Assembly (NCBI RefSeq): GCF_000381905.1
Contig: NZ_KB907254.1
Coordinates: 44,854-108,853, forward strand
Length of the DNA stretch: 64,000 bases
Direction: 5' to 3'
DNA from: Paenibacillus fonticola DSM 21315
Lineage (GTDB): Bacteria; Bacillota; Bacilli; Paenibacillales; Paenibacillaceae
This document shows positions 1-8,384 of the stretch, piece after piece. How positions within the stretch are numbered: position 1 is the first letter of the stretch; each line of letters starts with the position of its first letter. A model generated the notes under the pieces. That model was not told the origin of the DNA. It ran no database searches and worked only from the letters and a program-made list of their open reading frames with translations. Both the position numbers and the translations under genes were made by a program.

Positions 1-161
1 GATCCAGAGAGTGTATATGAAAATTCATACACATCAATCGCGGGGCAGCCCGATCCAGAGATTGTATACGAAAATTCATACACATTCAATCGCGGGGCGG
101 CCGGATCCAGGGAGTGTATATGAAAATTCATACACATCACTACCGCAGCGGCCGGATCCAG
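1..161. repeat. 51-52 bp tandem repeat, three copies plus a partial fourth
   Basis: Copies begin with GATCCAG at 1, 52, 104 and 155 and are about 90 percent alike by eye. Each of the first three holds an imperfect hairpin, GTGTATatGAA..TTCATACAC, followed by a GC-rich end (CGGGGCRGCC). The array starts at base 1, so it may continue to the left. The 64-codon open frame across it is made of the repeat and I do not call it a gene. From 162 to about 359 I see no gene. Confidence 0.85.
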
Positions 162-359
162 GCGGAACGGAACTGAAATCCACTGTTCTACGTTCCCCGC
201 ATTAGCGGGTATGTTCCCCTGTATTAACGAGTACCGCTTCATTGAATCGCCCTATCGCTGGGTCGATCCGAAGGCCGTTAACTGGAGTTGACGCCGAATC
301 CACCCGAAGGAATGCACCAAAGTTCAAGCAATTTTCCTATCTGTGAAAGTTGATAATCT

Positions 360-405
360 TAAAAAAAGCACCCCGCAGTCTCTGAGCTCAGACCTCCTGG
401 GATGC
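360..405 (-). terminator. Terminator overlapping the end of the diguanylate cyclase gene
   Basis: Read on the minus strand, AGCATCCC pairs with GGGGTGCT (one G-T pair) and is followed by TTTTTTT at 361-367. A second short palindrome, TCTGAGCTCAGA, lies in the loop. The stem starts inside the last codons of the upstream gene. Confidence 0.6.
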
Positions 406-1797
406 TACTTTCTCCTGCTGTGATAAATACGAGCGGACTCTGCTCTTCTTCGCCCCGTACATCGCTTCATCCGCCTGCCTAATCATATCTTCCAGATCCC
501 CTGTTCCGCTCGGTGCAACGGAGAAGCCGATACTCGCCCCAGCGGTGAGCCGATACCCTTGATATAAATATCCTTCAGACAGACTCTCTTTAATCCGATC
601 AGCCACCTTGACCACCCGGCTCTCATCTATGTCGACAAGCAGCACCAGAAATTCGTCGCCGCCGAGCCGGCATACCATATCCTGCTCTCGCACAATTCCC
701 GTCAATCTTCCCGCAATGTCCTTCAGCAGCAAATCCCCGGCATCGTGACCAAATGTATCATTCACTTCCTTAAAGTCGTTAAGGTCAATAAACAAAATTG
801 CGAGTGAAAATTTCCCCTTACTGGCATACTCCTCAAACCGCTTGCTGAACAGCGTGCGATTCGGAAGCCCTGTCAGCTCATCATGATAAGCGAGGTGTTC
901 AATTTTCTCCTCCATCTGCTTCCGATCCGTAATATCAATCATGACGCCTTCCAATCGAACCATATGGTTCAAATGATTAAAGTATGGCGTACCGCGGTTT
1001 TGCACCCATTTCACTTCTCCGTTGCGGCATACAATCCGGTACTCGCTTACCGTACTGCTGCGGCCGAGAATCATATCCTGCTGAGCCTTCTGAAAAATAT
1101 GCTCGTCATCCGGATATACAAGTTCGTTGAACTGGGTCATGTTTTGACGGAACGACTTGGAGGTGAAGCCGGTTAATTGTTCAAATCCGTCCGAAACTTC
1201 CATTTGCATGGTGCTAAAATCAAATGTCCATATGCCGATAGAGACACTGTCAAGAATCGTTCTAAGGCGTTCCTCGCTCTGTCCCGCACGACGCCACAGG
1301 TTCCTTGTCAAATGCGTATGAATCATCGAGAAGGCTGTTACAAATAAGCCGAAGGAGATTAGATAGGACACTTCCTTGGCCTGAAGACCGGGAAAAAGCA
1401 CCTCCTGCAAAGTAAAGAAAAAAAATGCCGAAGAAATGACAAATAAAATTCCCGACAGGAGTACTGCCCGGTAATCGTGATAGAATAAACTGAGAAGAGG
1501 GACAAGCGCCATAAATATAAAATTCGGCAAATAAGGATCTCCTATAATTAAAAAGTAGAAGAACACAAAGAGGAAGCACACCGTCAGCATCATGGTGAAC
1601 GTGGGCCAGCGCTTTTGTAAAACGACTGCGGTTAGGATTAACAACAGGACAATTCCGACAGCAGGGTATACAGGAGCCAGCTTACCCTCGATGAGCAAGT
1701 TGATCACATTCGCAGCCCCGAAGAAACCCCACAATATTTTGAGCATTAATACATTCTTTTGCTGAATTAGTTCCGCTTCTTTATGCATCCACTTCAC
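388..1797 (-). CDS. Membrane-bound PAS-GGDEF diguanylate cyclase
   Basis: This protein of 469 residues probably makes cyclic di-GMP from two GTP. The first 170 or so residues are strongly hydrophobic and form about five or six membrane segments. A PAS domain with PAC tail follows (about 175-295), then a GGDEF domain. The active-site motif GGDEF is intact at 379-383, and an RxxD inhibitory site (REQD, 370-373) sits five residues before it, so product feedback is expected. There is no EAL domain. The first in-frame codon is GTG at 1797; an ATG three codons later (1788) is the alternative and the ribosome site AAGGAAAGA does not settle it. The gene stands alone. The family call is firm; the signal sensed is unknown. 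Confidence 0.93.
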   Translation of the reverse strand: MKWMHKEAELIQQKNVLMLKILWGFFGAANVINLLIEGKLAPVYPAVGIVLLLILTAVVLQKRWPTFTMMLTVCFLFVFFYFLIIGDPYLPNFIFMALVPLLSLFYHDYRAVLLSGILFVISSAFFFFTLQEVLFPGLQAKEVSYLISFGLFVTAFSMIHTHLTRNLWRRAGQSEERLRTILDSVSIGIWTFDFSTMQMEVSDGFEQLTGFTSKSFRQNMTQFNELVYPDDEHIFQKAQQDMILGRSSTVSEYRIVCRNGEVKWVQNRGTPYFNHLNHMVRLEGVMIDITDRKQMEEKIEHLAYHDELTGLPNRTLFSKRFEEYASKGKFSLAILFIDLNDFKEVNDTFGHDAGDLLLKDIAGRLTGIVREQDMVCRLGGDEFLVLLVDIDESRVVKVADRIKESLSEGYLYQGYRLTAGASIGFSVAPSGTGDLEDMIRQADEAMYGAKKSRVRSYLSQQEKVASQEV

Positions 1798-1994
1798 TCT
1801 TTCCTTGAATAGGCATAATGAACTACGTGTTAAATTATAGTATACTAGATCGGTATTTTTTTGCTAGACGATTCTTTAGAATTGCACGGAATCGCCTCTA
1901 ATTGACAATGAATTATTATCGATAGAATGGTTAGTAACTTAGCAACTGTGCTATGACCAGCATTTTACTATAATTCATAAGGAGTAGCTAACGA

Positions 1995-2306
1995 ATGTGG
2001 GTGGAGACAAAGACGATAACGATTCAAGCAGGATTCGAGGAGCAAATCGTGCAGAGATTCTGCGGCGAAGGCGCCGTCGAGAAGTCGCCCGGATTTATTG
2101 ATTTGAGCGTGCTTGTTCAAAAGCCGAGCAGCAAATAACAGTACTGATCCGCTGGGAATCGGAAGCGCACTGGAAAGCCAGGGAAAAGAAGCGATGCCCA
2201 TAACGAAGGCCACCGGAGGCAGCGTAAGCATGGCAAGCCCGAGTTCGTGCTTGGATCTGCCCATGCCGTGTACGAAGTGAAGGCGGTCAAAGGCCCCGCG
2301 CAATAA
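1995..2306 (+). pseudogene. Frameshifted antibiotic-biosynthesis/heme-degrading monooxygenase remnant
   Basis: No single frame is long, but three successive plus-strand frames join into one protein of about 100 residues. Frame one (from ATG 1995 after AAGGAG at 1979) reads MWVETKTITIQAGFEEQIVQ and stops near 2138. A one-base shift then gives ITVLIRWESEAHWKAREK, and a second shift near 2193 gives SDAHNEGHRRQRKHGKPEFV to a stop at 2304. The pattern RWESEAHWKA..SDAH is typical of ABM-fold monooxygenases such as the HmoA/IsdG group, which open heme or oxidise small substrates. A weak promoter (TTGACA 1902, TAGAAT 1923, 15 bp apart) lies upstream. Two lesions make sequencing error less likely but not impossible. 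Confidence 0.72.
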
Positions 2307-2310
2307 TAAA

Positions 2311-2353
2311 AAGCGCCCCATCCAATACGATTCATGGACAGGGCATTTTTTTT
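2311..2353. terminator. Bidirectional terminator
   Basis: AAAAAGCGCCCCATCC pairs with GGACAGGGCATTTTTTTT around a 14-base loop. It serves the monooxygenase remnant and could serve the converging gene. Between it and 2430 are several GTTATCATT-like words that recall Fur boxes, but they lie between gene ends and I do not call a site. Confidence 0.6.
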
Positions 2354-2430
2354 ACAATATGGAGTCACCTTGTTATCACTTGATATCATTATCATTCGTT
2401 ATCATTCTTTGTTATTCAGTTGTATCCTAG

Positions 2431-2955
2431 TTATGGAATGTACTGCTGGACAATTTGCACGATCACACCATCTTTAACGGTAATATGGTAAGGAAAGTCC
2501 CGTACATCTATCCATTCGGTATTTTGGAACATCTGAAGGAATTGCGGTAAGCTCACCTGCTCATTCCACTGAATATCTACATCTTCCGGCTCACCTGTCC
2601 GGTCATAAATCTGCATGATAATCCGGACGTCTTCCGCTACGGGATAGCTTGTCAAAGCACCATCCTCATTAACGATGTAATAACCGTCCAGCGGCCCGTC
2701 AATCCCAGCCTCCGGTTCGTACCGCTGAAATGCCTTCTCGGCCTCTTCCCCTTCGAACCACTGTATTTCATCTACGGTTATCCGGGCACCATCCGCTGAT
2801 GCATCAAACTGTTCAATGTATACACTTTTCGTATCGGGGGCCTGTTCCACTGGCGTATAACCCGTTTCCGCAGCACCCGAGCTGGACATATTTAACGAAG
2901 ACATAACAATTATTAGGACTAGAGGGACCATGACCGATAACCATTTTCTCATCAT
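2431..2955 (-). CDS. Small secreted protein of unknown function
   Basis: 174 residues. The N-terminus is a good signal peptide: MMRKW, then a hydrophobic stretch up to about residue 22, then a small-residue segment (SSSGAAETG) where signal peptidase I could cut. There is no lipobox cysteine. The mature part is acidic, without cysteine and without any motif I recognise; one stretch, DVRIIMQIYDRTG, looks like a beta strand pair. It stands alone, with GGGAG eight bases before the ATG. Being conserved enough to keep a clean signal peptide and frame, it is probably a real gene acting at the cell surface or in the medium. Function cannot be stated from sequence. Confidence 0.7.
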   Translation of the reverse strand: MMRKWLSVMVPLVLIIVMSSLNMSSSGAAETGYTPVEQAPDTKSVYIEQFDASADGARITVDEIQWFEGEEAEKAFQRYEPEAGIDGPLDGYYIVNEDGALTSYPVAEDVRIIMQIYDRTGEPEDVDIQWNEQVSLPQFLQMFQNTEWIDVRDFPYHITVKDGVIVQIVQQYIP

Positions 2956-3334
2956 TGCGAGCTCCCGCCTTTCCGGTCTTCGAAATGAAATTTAGCTTGT
3001 ATATTAATACATGGCTATAATCTTTTATAACCATTTATGTAGTTCGTTCAAACTTAAAATATTTCATTTCATCCTAATTATATAATTCATCAAGCACAAA
3101 AGGGTCTCAATAAAGTTAAAAAAATCGAATAACGATGACAATAATTTTGTTATTCCATAGTCTGAATCCCGTACTGGCAGGAGAACATCCAGCTTAAGGA
3201 TCATATTTATAGTATTTTGTCCTCATTTTCACAATTCATAGTATAATTTCAAAGAGATGAATTAATGTGCCCATTAACTGAGCGCATGTCAGAAACAAAT
3301 CGGAATGATACGAATAATCAGGCAAAGGAGCATT

Positions 3335-4093
3335 ATGGGAATGTCAAGTAACGGTAAACAACACAAAGTTGCCCTCATTACAGGGGGAAGCAGAGGAATC
3401 GGCAAAGCGATTACGCTGGAGCTGGCGAAATCAGGTATCCATGTGCTGATTAATTATTACGGTGACGACAAGGAGGCAGCCGATGTAAAGCGTCAGGCAG
3501 AATCCTACGGCATTCGGGCTGAAGCGGTCCATGCCGATGTAAGCGACCCGTCTCAGGTTAAAGAGATGTTCCAAACGTTGGACGAGCAGTTCGGGAGGCT
3601 AGATATTTTAGTGAATAACGCAGGCATTGCCCAAGCGGTAAAAATTACGGAGATGAACGACGAACACTGGGATCGCATGATCAAGATTCACCTTTACGGC
3701 GCTTTCTATACTTCGCGTGAGGCAGCCAGCCGCATGCTCGCCCAAAAAGCAGGTAAAATCATTAACGTCACCTCCGATTTGGCCAGTCAGGGCGGAGCGG
3801 AGCTGTCGCACTATGCTGCGGCCAAAGGCGGCGTTACCGCTTTAACCAAATCATTGGCCCGGGAGCTTGCTCCCTACGTGCTTGTGAATGCAGTCGCCCC
3901 AGGCGGAACCTTCTCCGATGTCCGTTCTTCACTGGAAGAAGGCGAGCACAAGAGCGATTCCCGCCATCTGCTGGGAAGACTGGCGTTCCCACAGGAAATC
4001 GCCCGTTCCGTTATGTTCCTCGCTTCGGACGACGCCAACATTTATACGGGCCAGGTGCTTGGAGCCAATGGCGGCAGCAGCATGAACGGCTAA
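3335..4093 (+). CDS. SDR-family oxidoreductase, FabG-like
   Basis: A classical short-chain dehydrogenase/reductase of 252 residues. It has the nucleotide-binding motif TGGSRGIG near the start, the NNAG motif, a serine in the INVTSDL segment and the catalytic YAAAK (YxxxK). Such enzymes reduce or oxidise carbonyl/alcohol groups using NAD(P)(H). It resembles 3-oxoacyl-ACP reductases, but there are no fatty-acid genes nearby, so the substrate is open. I choose ATG 3335 because AAGGAG lies seven bases before it; an upstream in-frame ATG at 3305 has no ribosome site. From 2956 to 3334 there is no gene; TATAAT at 3242-3247 is a possible -10 box. Confidence 0.88.
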   Translation: MGMSSNGKQHKVALITGGSRGIGKAITLELAKSGIHVLINYYGDDKEAADVKRQAESYGIRAEAVHADVSDPSQVKEMFQTLDEQFGRLDILVNNAGIAQAVKITEMNDEHWDRMIKIHLYGAFYTSREAASRMLAQKAGKIINVTSDLASQGGAELSHYAAAKGGVTALTKSLARELAPYVLVNAVAPGGTFSDVRSSLEEGEHKSDSRHLLGRLAFPQEIARSVMFLASDDANIYTGQVLGANGGSSMNG

Positions 4094-4112
4094 CGTCAAG
4101 TGCATAATACGT

Positions 4113-4208
4113 AAAAAGCCGAAAAGGGGCATGAACCAGTCCAGGGGTGGGGGATGTATCCGTTGTCCACTCTAAGGGCTAGATTTCATGCCCTTCCCCG
4201 GCTTTTTT
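4113..4208. terminator. Long-stem bidirectional terminator
   Basis: AAAAAGCCG..AGGGGCATGAA pairs with TTCATGCCCTT..GGCTTTTTT around a loop of about 50 bases. It ends the SDR gene and may also end the transporter gene that comes from the other side. From 4209 to 4404 I see nothing further. Confidence 0.7.
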
Positions 4209-4404
4209 GTCATGCTTGCCAATCTCAGCAGGCAGCCACATGCACAATACCGTTCCAGTCGATAAACAAAACGGTCTTTCTCCTGCGGGCTGTCCCTTCT
4301 GGAAAGTAAGAAATGCCGCTTAAAGAGGGAGTAAGGTGGACATTGCATATATTTGTCCTTTGGTGGCGGACAGTGTAGACAGATGTAAATATATAAAGAA
4401 TAAA

Positions 4405-5535
4405 TCATGCCCCAATGAAATACAGCATGCCATAGCCAAGTATGGATAATGCTGCAGATCCGATCAGCCCCGCCCAGAAGGGTCTTATGCCCAAGCGGCG
4501 GAACACGGCAAGATCAACTCCAAGACCGAGCCCAGCCATCGCTACAGCAATAAGCAAGTAAGCTGCTGCCACGATCATACCGGCGATCGGCTCCGAAATA
4601 ACGCCCCAAGTATTCAAGCCGCTCATCAGAACAAATCCGAGAATGAACCAGGGAACCTGAATGCTGCGCCAGCGGGAGAACAAAGACGCCATCGTTCCTC
4701 CCGCCGGGTTAGGCCGTGCCGCTGCATTTGGCTGTTCCTCTACGTTAGGCTGTACTCTCGCCCTCGCCTTGTTATCTCTCCGTTCCTTTCGGTTCATCCA
4801 TATTCCCAGTAAAAGCGATACGGGCACAAGCATCGCTACCCGCGTCAGCTTGACGACGACCGCAATGTCCTCGGCCGTGTTGCCCGCAGGCGCCGCTGCC
4901 GCTATGACATGAGCAATTTCATGCAGCGTAGCTCCTGCCAACACCCCATAACGATGGGCGGATAATCCAAGCAGTGGATAGATAAAACTATAGATCAAAG
5001 TAAACAATGTACCGAGGAGAGCGACAACCGCCGCCGCAATGGCAGTTTCCTCATTTTTTGCCTTCACTTGCGGCGCTATTGCCACAACGGCGGCCGCTCC
5101 GCAAATGGCGGTTCCGCATGCCGTCAGTATGCCCAGCTCATCGGAGATCTTAAGCCATTTGGCCAAGCTGTATACGACCGCAATAGTAAAGGCGATATGA
5201 ATAATTGACATAGCCAAGACCTGAGGCCCCGCTTCCATTACGCTTTGTATATTAAGCCTCATCCCTAGCAGAATTATGCCGAGGCGCAGCAGCTTTTTGC
5301 TGGAGAAGGAAACGCCCCTGACAGCATACTCCGGGACTCCGATAATAGCCCTCCATATTAATCCGAGCATAATAGCAATCACGAGATGTCCCATTATGCT
5401 CAGCAGGGGCAAATAGGACAACAATTTAGCAGATGCGGCCAGCAGCACGGTTAATCCTATGCCCTGCACAAAACCGATGCCCGGTCTCCGTTTGAACGGT
5501 GCAACCTTGGCCTGTGACTGTACTGTTTGTGCCAT
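4405..5535 (-). CDS. YeiH-family (UPF0324) putative exporter
   Basis: 376 residues with about ten hydrophobic membrane segments. It matches the YeiH/UPF0324 family (putative sulfate exporter), with the family segments LRLGIILLGMRLN and TACGTAICGAAAVVAIAP. The family is thought to move sulfur compounds or other anions, but evidence for the substrate is weak. A hydrophilic loop rich in Asn, Ala and Arg (about residues 260-290) interrupts the membrane segments. The start at 5535 is chosen because GGAGTGA lies just before it; the frame stays open upstream to 5604. A LysR regulator, often paired with this family, lies divergently 0.9 kb away. Confidence 0.85.
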   Translation of the reverse strand: MAQTVQSQAKVAPFKRRPGIGFVQGIGLTVLLAASAKLLSYLPLLSIMGHLVIAIMLGLIWRAIIGVPEYAVRGVSFSSKKLLRLGIILLGMRLNIQSVMEAGPQVLAMSIIHIAFTIAVVYSLAKWLKISDELGILTACGTAICGAAAVVAIAPQVKAKNEETAIAAAVVALLGTLFTLIYSFIYPLLGLSAHRYGVLAGATLHEIAHVIAAAAPAGNTAEDIAVVVKLTRVAMLVPVSLLLGIWMNRKERRDNKARARVQPNVEEQPNAAARPNPAGGTMASLFSRWRSIQVPWFILGFVLMSGLNTWGVISEPIAGMIVAAAYLLIAVAMAGLGLGVDLAVFRRLGIRPFWAGLIGSAALSILGYGMLYFIGA

Positions 5536-5730
5536 GATGTTCACTCCAAAGATCGAATTTAGAGGCTGCCCAAAAAGCCGTTTATCCTTTCCGCATGATG
5601 GCAAGGATAGCTTCTAACTCCCTCTAAATGGTCAATTCCAGCGCTGGTATCTTTACTATAAATCCCGGCGCCCCAGAAGTGAAATACGGATCTGCTATCT
5701 CCATCATAAGCAAAACTGATGATTAAAGTG

Positions 5731-5847
5731 CTATGATATATAAATCAAAAAAATCGATTCAATATAAATCGCTAATGAATCACTATATAAGTCAAAAACG
5801 CGATTCAGTATGGATCGCGATTCGCTGTATCGCTATAAAAGTCGAAC
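5731..5847. repeat. Degenerate 50-52 bp tandem repeat, two copies plus part of a third
   Basis: Copies start with CTAT(G/A) at 5731, 5783 and 5833. Shared words are CTATAwAARTC, AAAAA, CGATTCA, TATrrATCGC and ATC. The ATCGATTC/GATCGCGATTC parts are themselves nearly palindromic. It lies between a transporter gene and its likely LysR regulator, so it could be a regulator-binding region, but this is a guess. Confidence 0.6.
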
Positions 5848-5958
5848 AATAGAAATGGAAGTGGGGCAAGTACGTCTTGTAGTTCATCTTATATGAGCTG
5901 CCGTACACTAAATGGAATTCATGTATTTAATTATGCTCTATACGAATGTTTCAGGGGA

Positions 5959-6210
5959 TTAGATGGATTTTGCGTACCTAAAATCAAGTATCCTGCCATG
6001 ATTGGCCATTTCCCTTTCTTTAACGACATCTAATCCATTAAAATTTACTTTCCCTTCTTTACCGCAGAAACTAACTACTATAAATCCATTTATATAAGTT
6101 GAACAATTGAGTTGGACGTCGCCCAAGTATATAACACCATGTAACGCAAACATATAAAGTGTTCCTACGATCGCTGTTGTTCCCAAATTTCTTGGATGAT
6201 ATAGGTTCAT
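5959..6210 (-). CDS. Possible small protein, doubtful
   Basis: An 83-codon frame with no recognised motif. It begins MNLYHPRNLGTTAIVG and has one hydrophobic stretch around residues 12-30. Its ATG (6208-6210) lies inside a sequence related to the 40-bp repeat described next, and I see no good ribosome site. The frame reads like ordinary protein and could be a decayed gene fragment, but it could equally be chance. I list it because it is the only sizeable frame in a 900-bp gap. Confidence 0.2.
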   Translation of the reverse strand: MNLYHPRNLGTTAIVGTLYMFALHGVIYLGDVQLNCSTYINGFIVVSFCGKEGKVNFNGLDVVKEREMANHGRILDFRYAKSI

Positions 6211-6221
6211 AAGGGGGTGTA

Positions 6222-6363
6222 GAGTTGATATTGGTTCACAAAAGGTTATAGAGGTGATGTTGAGTTGATATGGGTTCTCAAAAGGTTATAGAGGTAATGT
6301 TGAGTTGACGTGGAGTTGACGTGGAGTTGATATAGGTTCATAAGAGGTTATAGAGTTAATGTG
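6222..6363. repeat. 40-bp tandem repeat upstream of the LysR gene
   Basis: Three copies of a 40-bp unit (6222-6261, 6262-6301, 6324-6363) that begins GAGTTGATAT and contains AAAAGGTTATAGAGGT. Two extra 11-bp pieces, GAGTTGACGTG, sit at 6302-6312 and 6313-6323. A degraded further copy precedes 6222. The array ends 80 bp before the LysR start codon. Confidence 0.85.
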
Positions 6364-6443
6364 GAGATGCTGCGGATCGTTGTACAGATTGTGAGTCAAC
6401 TCGAAGCAGGCTACAATGGGATTATTGAAAGGGGGAAGTGAGT

Positions 6444-7367
6444 ATGATCGTCGATACACTGCGTGTCTTTGTTACGGTGGCGGAGCAACGTCATTTCTCA
6501 AAGGCCGCAGAACTTCTAAATATGTCACAGCCTGGCGTAAGCCAGCATATTCGAAATATGGAGAACGAGCTCGGCACTAAACTAATGCTGCGTTCCCCCA
6601 AGCAGGTAAAGCTAACTGAGGAAGGGACTATTCTGTATCGCAAGGCAAAGCAGATTTTAGGCTTGTACGAGGAAGCCAAGCAGCAAATTCATCTGCTTCA
6701 TGAAGTGGTTACCGGCTCAATTCAAATCGGGGCCAGCTTTACGATCGGTGAATATATTCTGCCGCGGCTGCTGGCCAAATTCGCCGAGCAGTATCCTGAA
6801 GTCGATTTGCAGCTGACGATCGGCAATACGGAAGAGATTGTGGCAGCAATCCGGGCGAATGAGCTTGATCTTGCGCTCGTCGAAGGCATTGTAAGCGACC
6901 ATCCGGACCTGATTATCCTTCCCTACATGCAGGATGAAATGATTCTCGTTGCAGCGCCAAAGCACCCGTTATCCTTGCTTCCAACAGTAAATCCGGCTGA
7001 TTTGGCCGATCAGAATTGGATTATTCGCGAAGCCGGGTCCGGCACACGTGCCTTTAGTGATCATTTCCTGCAAGTGAACGAATTGCAAGCAAGGCGCTCA
7101 TATGTGTTTAACAGCAGTCAAGGCGTGAAAGAGGCAGTATCTGCGGGGCTGGGGATCGCCGTGCTATCCCGCCTGACCGTCCGCAAAGAGCTGGACAATG
7201 GAGAGCTCCGGGAAATTGCCTTCAACGGACCTGCTATGAAAAGGGAGTTGTCTTTCATTCGCAACAGACAAGGCTCCCTCACATTAGCTGCGGAAGTATT
7301 CCAGCAGAAGGTGCAAGAGCAGCGGCAAACGGTGGAAAATAACCTCGATGCCCATTCACTCCATTGA
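6444..7367 (+). CDS. LysR-family transcriptional regulator
   Basis: 307 residues. The N-terminal winged helix-turn-helix is clear (FSKAAELLNMSQPGVSQHIR, about 19-38), followed by the usual LysR effector domain (about 85-295). It resembles the YeiE/CysL group, which often neighbours yeiH genes and responds to sulfur or anion signals. The ATG at 6444 is chosen because GGGGG lies eight bases before it; an in-frame GTG at 6438 is too close. It is divergent from the YeiH-type gene and may control it. The effector is unknown. Confidence 0.9.
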   Translation: MIVDTLRVFVTVAEQRHFSKAAELLNMSQPGVSQHIRNMENELGTKLMLRSPKQVKLTEEGTILYRKAKQILGLYEEAKQQIHLLHEVVTGSIQIGASFTIGEYILPRLLAKFAEQYPEVDLQLTIGNTEEIVAAIRANELDLALVEGIVSDHPDLIILPYMQDEMILVAAPKHPLSLLPTVNPADLADQNWIIREAGSGTRAFSDHFLQVNELQARRSYVFNSSQGVKEAVSAGLGIAVLSRLTVRKELDNGELREIAFNGPAMKRELSFIRNRQGSLTLAAEVFQQKVQEQRQTVENNLDAHSLH

Positions 7368-7390
7368 CTCCGTACACTCCATAATTCCCA

Positions 7391-7418
7391 GCCGCCAAGC
7401 ATAAAGATTGCTGGCGGC
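7391..7418. terminator. Hairpin between converging genes
   Basis: GCCGCCAAGCA pairs with TGCTGGCGGC (one bulge) just after the LysR gene. There is no T run, so it may be a weak terminator. Three GCCGTCCTGC-like words follow at 7417-7456. Confidence 0.4.
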
Positions 7419-7480
7419 CGTCCTGCGGCGAGCCGTCCTGCAACAAGCCTTCCTGCAGTGCCTTCCAAAGACGGGGCCGT

Positions 7481-7816
7481 CTATTCATCCCCGCTGCTTT
7501 CCTCATTCTCCACATAATATTTAAGCATAGACAGCTTGTTGTTCCAGAACTGCTCGAAGTAATCCAGCCAATGCTGCAGCTCCTGCAGCGGCTCTGGGTC
7601 TAAGCGATATCTCGTCTCCCGGCCGACCTTCCGCTCCCGGACAAGCCCGGCTGAGGATAGAACGTGCAAATGCTTGGACACAGCGGTACGGCTCATCGGA
7701 AAGTGCCCGCTGATCTCCTTCACGGGCATTTCCTGCCTGCTAAGCAAACCCAGCAATTGACGGCGGGTCGGGTCGGCTATAGCCTGAAATACATCGTATT
7801 TCGGGGCCGCTGTCAT
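7481..7816 (-). CDS. ArsR-family winged-helix regulator
   Basis: 112 residues with the ArsR helix-turn-helix: DPTRRQLLGLLSR, then MSRTAVSKHLHVLSSAGLV as the recognition helix region, then the wing ERKVGRETRYRL. There are no metal-binding cysteines, so it belongs to the non-metal group usually paired with SRPBCC proteins. The start at 7816 overlaps the end of the SRPBCC gene region by translation coupling (the upstream stop TGA at 7819-7821 is two bases away) and GGAAGG precedes it. The pair is transcribed SRPBCC first. It probably represses its own operon through the palindromes at 8305-8363. Confidence 0.88.
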   Translation of the reverse strand: MTAAPKYDVFQAIADPTRRQLLGLLSRQEMPVKEISGHFPMSRTAVSKHLHVLSSAGLVRERKVGRETRYRLDPEPLQELQHWLDYFEQFWNNKLSMLKYYVENEESSGDE

Positions 7817-7818
7817 TT

Positions 7819-8253
7819 TCAGCCTTCCACGCAAGAGGCCAATTTCTTAACCAGTCCGGCCCAGCCCTGGTCCATCCGAGGGCGTACGATCGAATGAGCC
7901 TCCCCGAACTCGGTCACTTGATTCGCGCTCCATCCGCCATGGATTAGCGTAAATTCCGTCTGCCCGCCTACTTCGATCAGTTCAAAGGACAACGTCCAAT
8001 CCTTACCCCAGGTAAAAGAAAGCCGATGCGGTGGATCAATTTCCGTCACTTTGCAGGGAGAATCTCCGAATGGTCCGGCATTCAGAACGAACTCAAACCC
8101 TTCCTTTGGCTCAAAATTGTTCGGCATAAACCAAGCAGTAATCCCCTCAGACGTAGCAACTGCTTCCCATACCTTGCCGATTGGCGCATTCAGCAAAATC
8201 GTATGCCGGATATCCGGAAGCGCGTTGCCGTTAGCGTAGTTGTCATTGTTCAT
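7819..8253 (-). CDS. SRPBCC/AHSA1-domain protein
   Basis: 144 residues of the START-like AHSA1 fold: a conserved N-terminal strand (DIRHTILLNAPIGKVWEAVA), the SEGITAWFMPNNFEP segment, and a C-terminal helix (DQGWAGLVKKLASCVEG). Such proteins hold hydrophobic ligands in a deep cavity, and in this arrangement they are encoded with an ArsR regulator. The biochemical role is not known. ATG 8253 is chosen because AAGGAGA lies eight bases before it; the frame extends upstream to 8322 without a ribosome site and would overlap the likely operator. Confidence 0.88.
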   Translation of the reverse strand: MNNDNYANGNALPDIRHTILLNAPIGKVWEAVATSEGITAWFMPNNFEPKEGFEFVLNAGPFGDSPCKVTEIDPPHRLSFTWGKDWTLSFELIEVGGQTEFTLIHGGWSANQVTEFGEAHSIVRPRMDQGWAGLVKKLASCVEG

Positions 8254-8304
8254 TTCTGTATCTCTCCTTATTAACCATTTATTAAAATCAATTTCGCGGA
8301 ATAG

Positions 8305-8363
8305 GAAACCTTTTGGTTTCATAATAACAACAATAATAATATGACACCAAAAGGTTTCGTGTC
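8305..8363. promoter_or_regulatory. Likely operator pair for the ArsR regulator
   Basis: GAAACCttttGGTTTC (8305-8320) is a perfect inverted repeat. A second site, GACACcaaaaggtttcGTGTC (8343-8363), shares CCAAAAGGTTTC. Both lie just upstream of the SRPBCC start, where an autoregulating ArsR protein would bind. Confidence 0.55.
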
Positions 8364-8384
8364 AAGCGGCAATTCTTTTGCTGT

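Noticed and set aside
1..161. CRISPR array
   Set aside because: Whole units repeat without unique spacers and there are no cas genes.
2370..2410. Fur-box-like series of TTATCATT words
   Set aside because: It lies between the ends of converging genes and does not match the full dyad, so an iron-control site is not supported.
5731..6363. Riboswitch or T-box leader upstream of the YeiH-type gene
   Set aside because: I found no T-box GGTGG word or other known leader core; the region is explained by tandem repeats.
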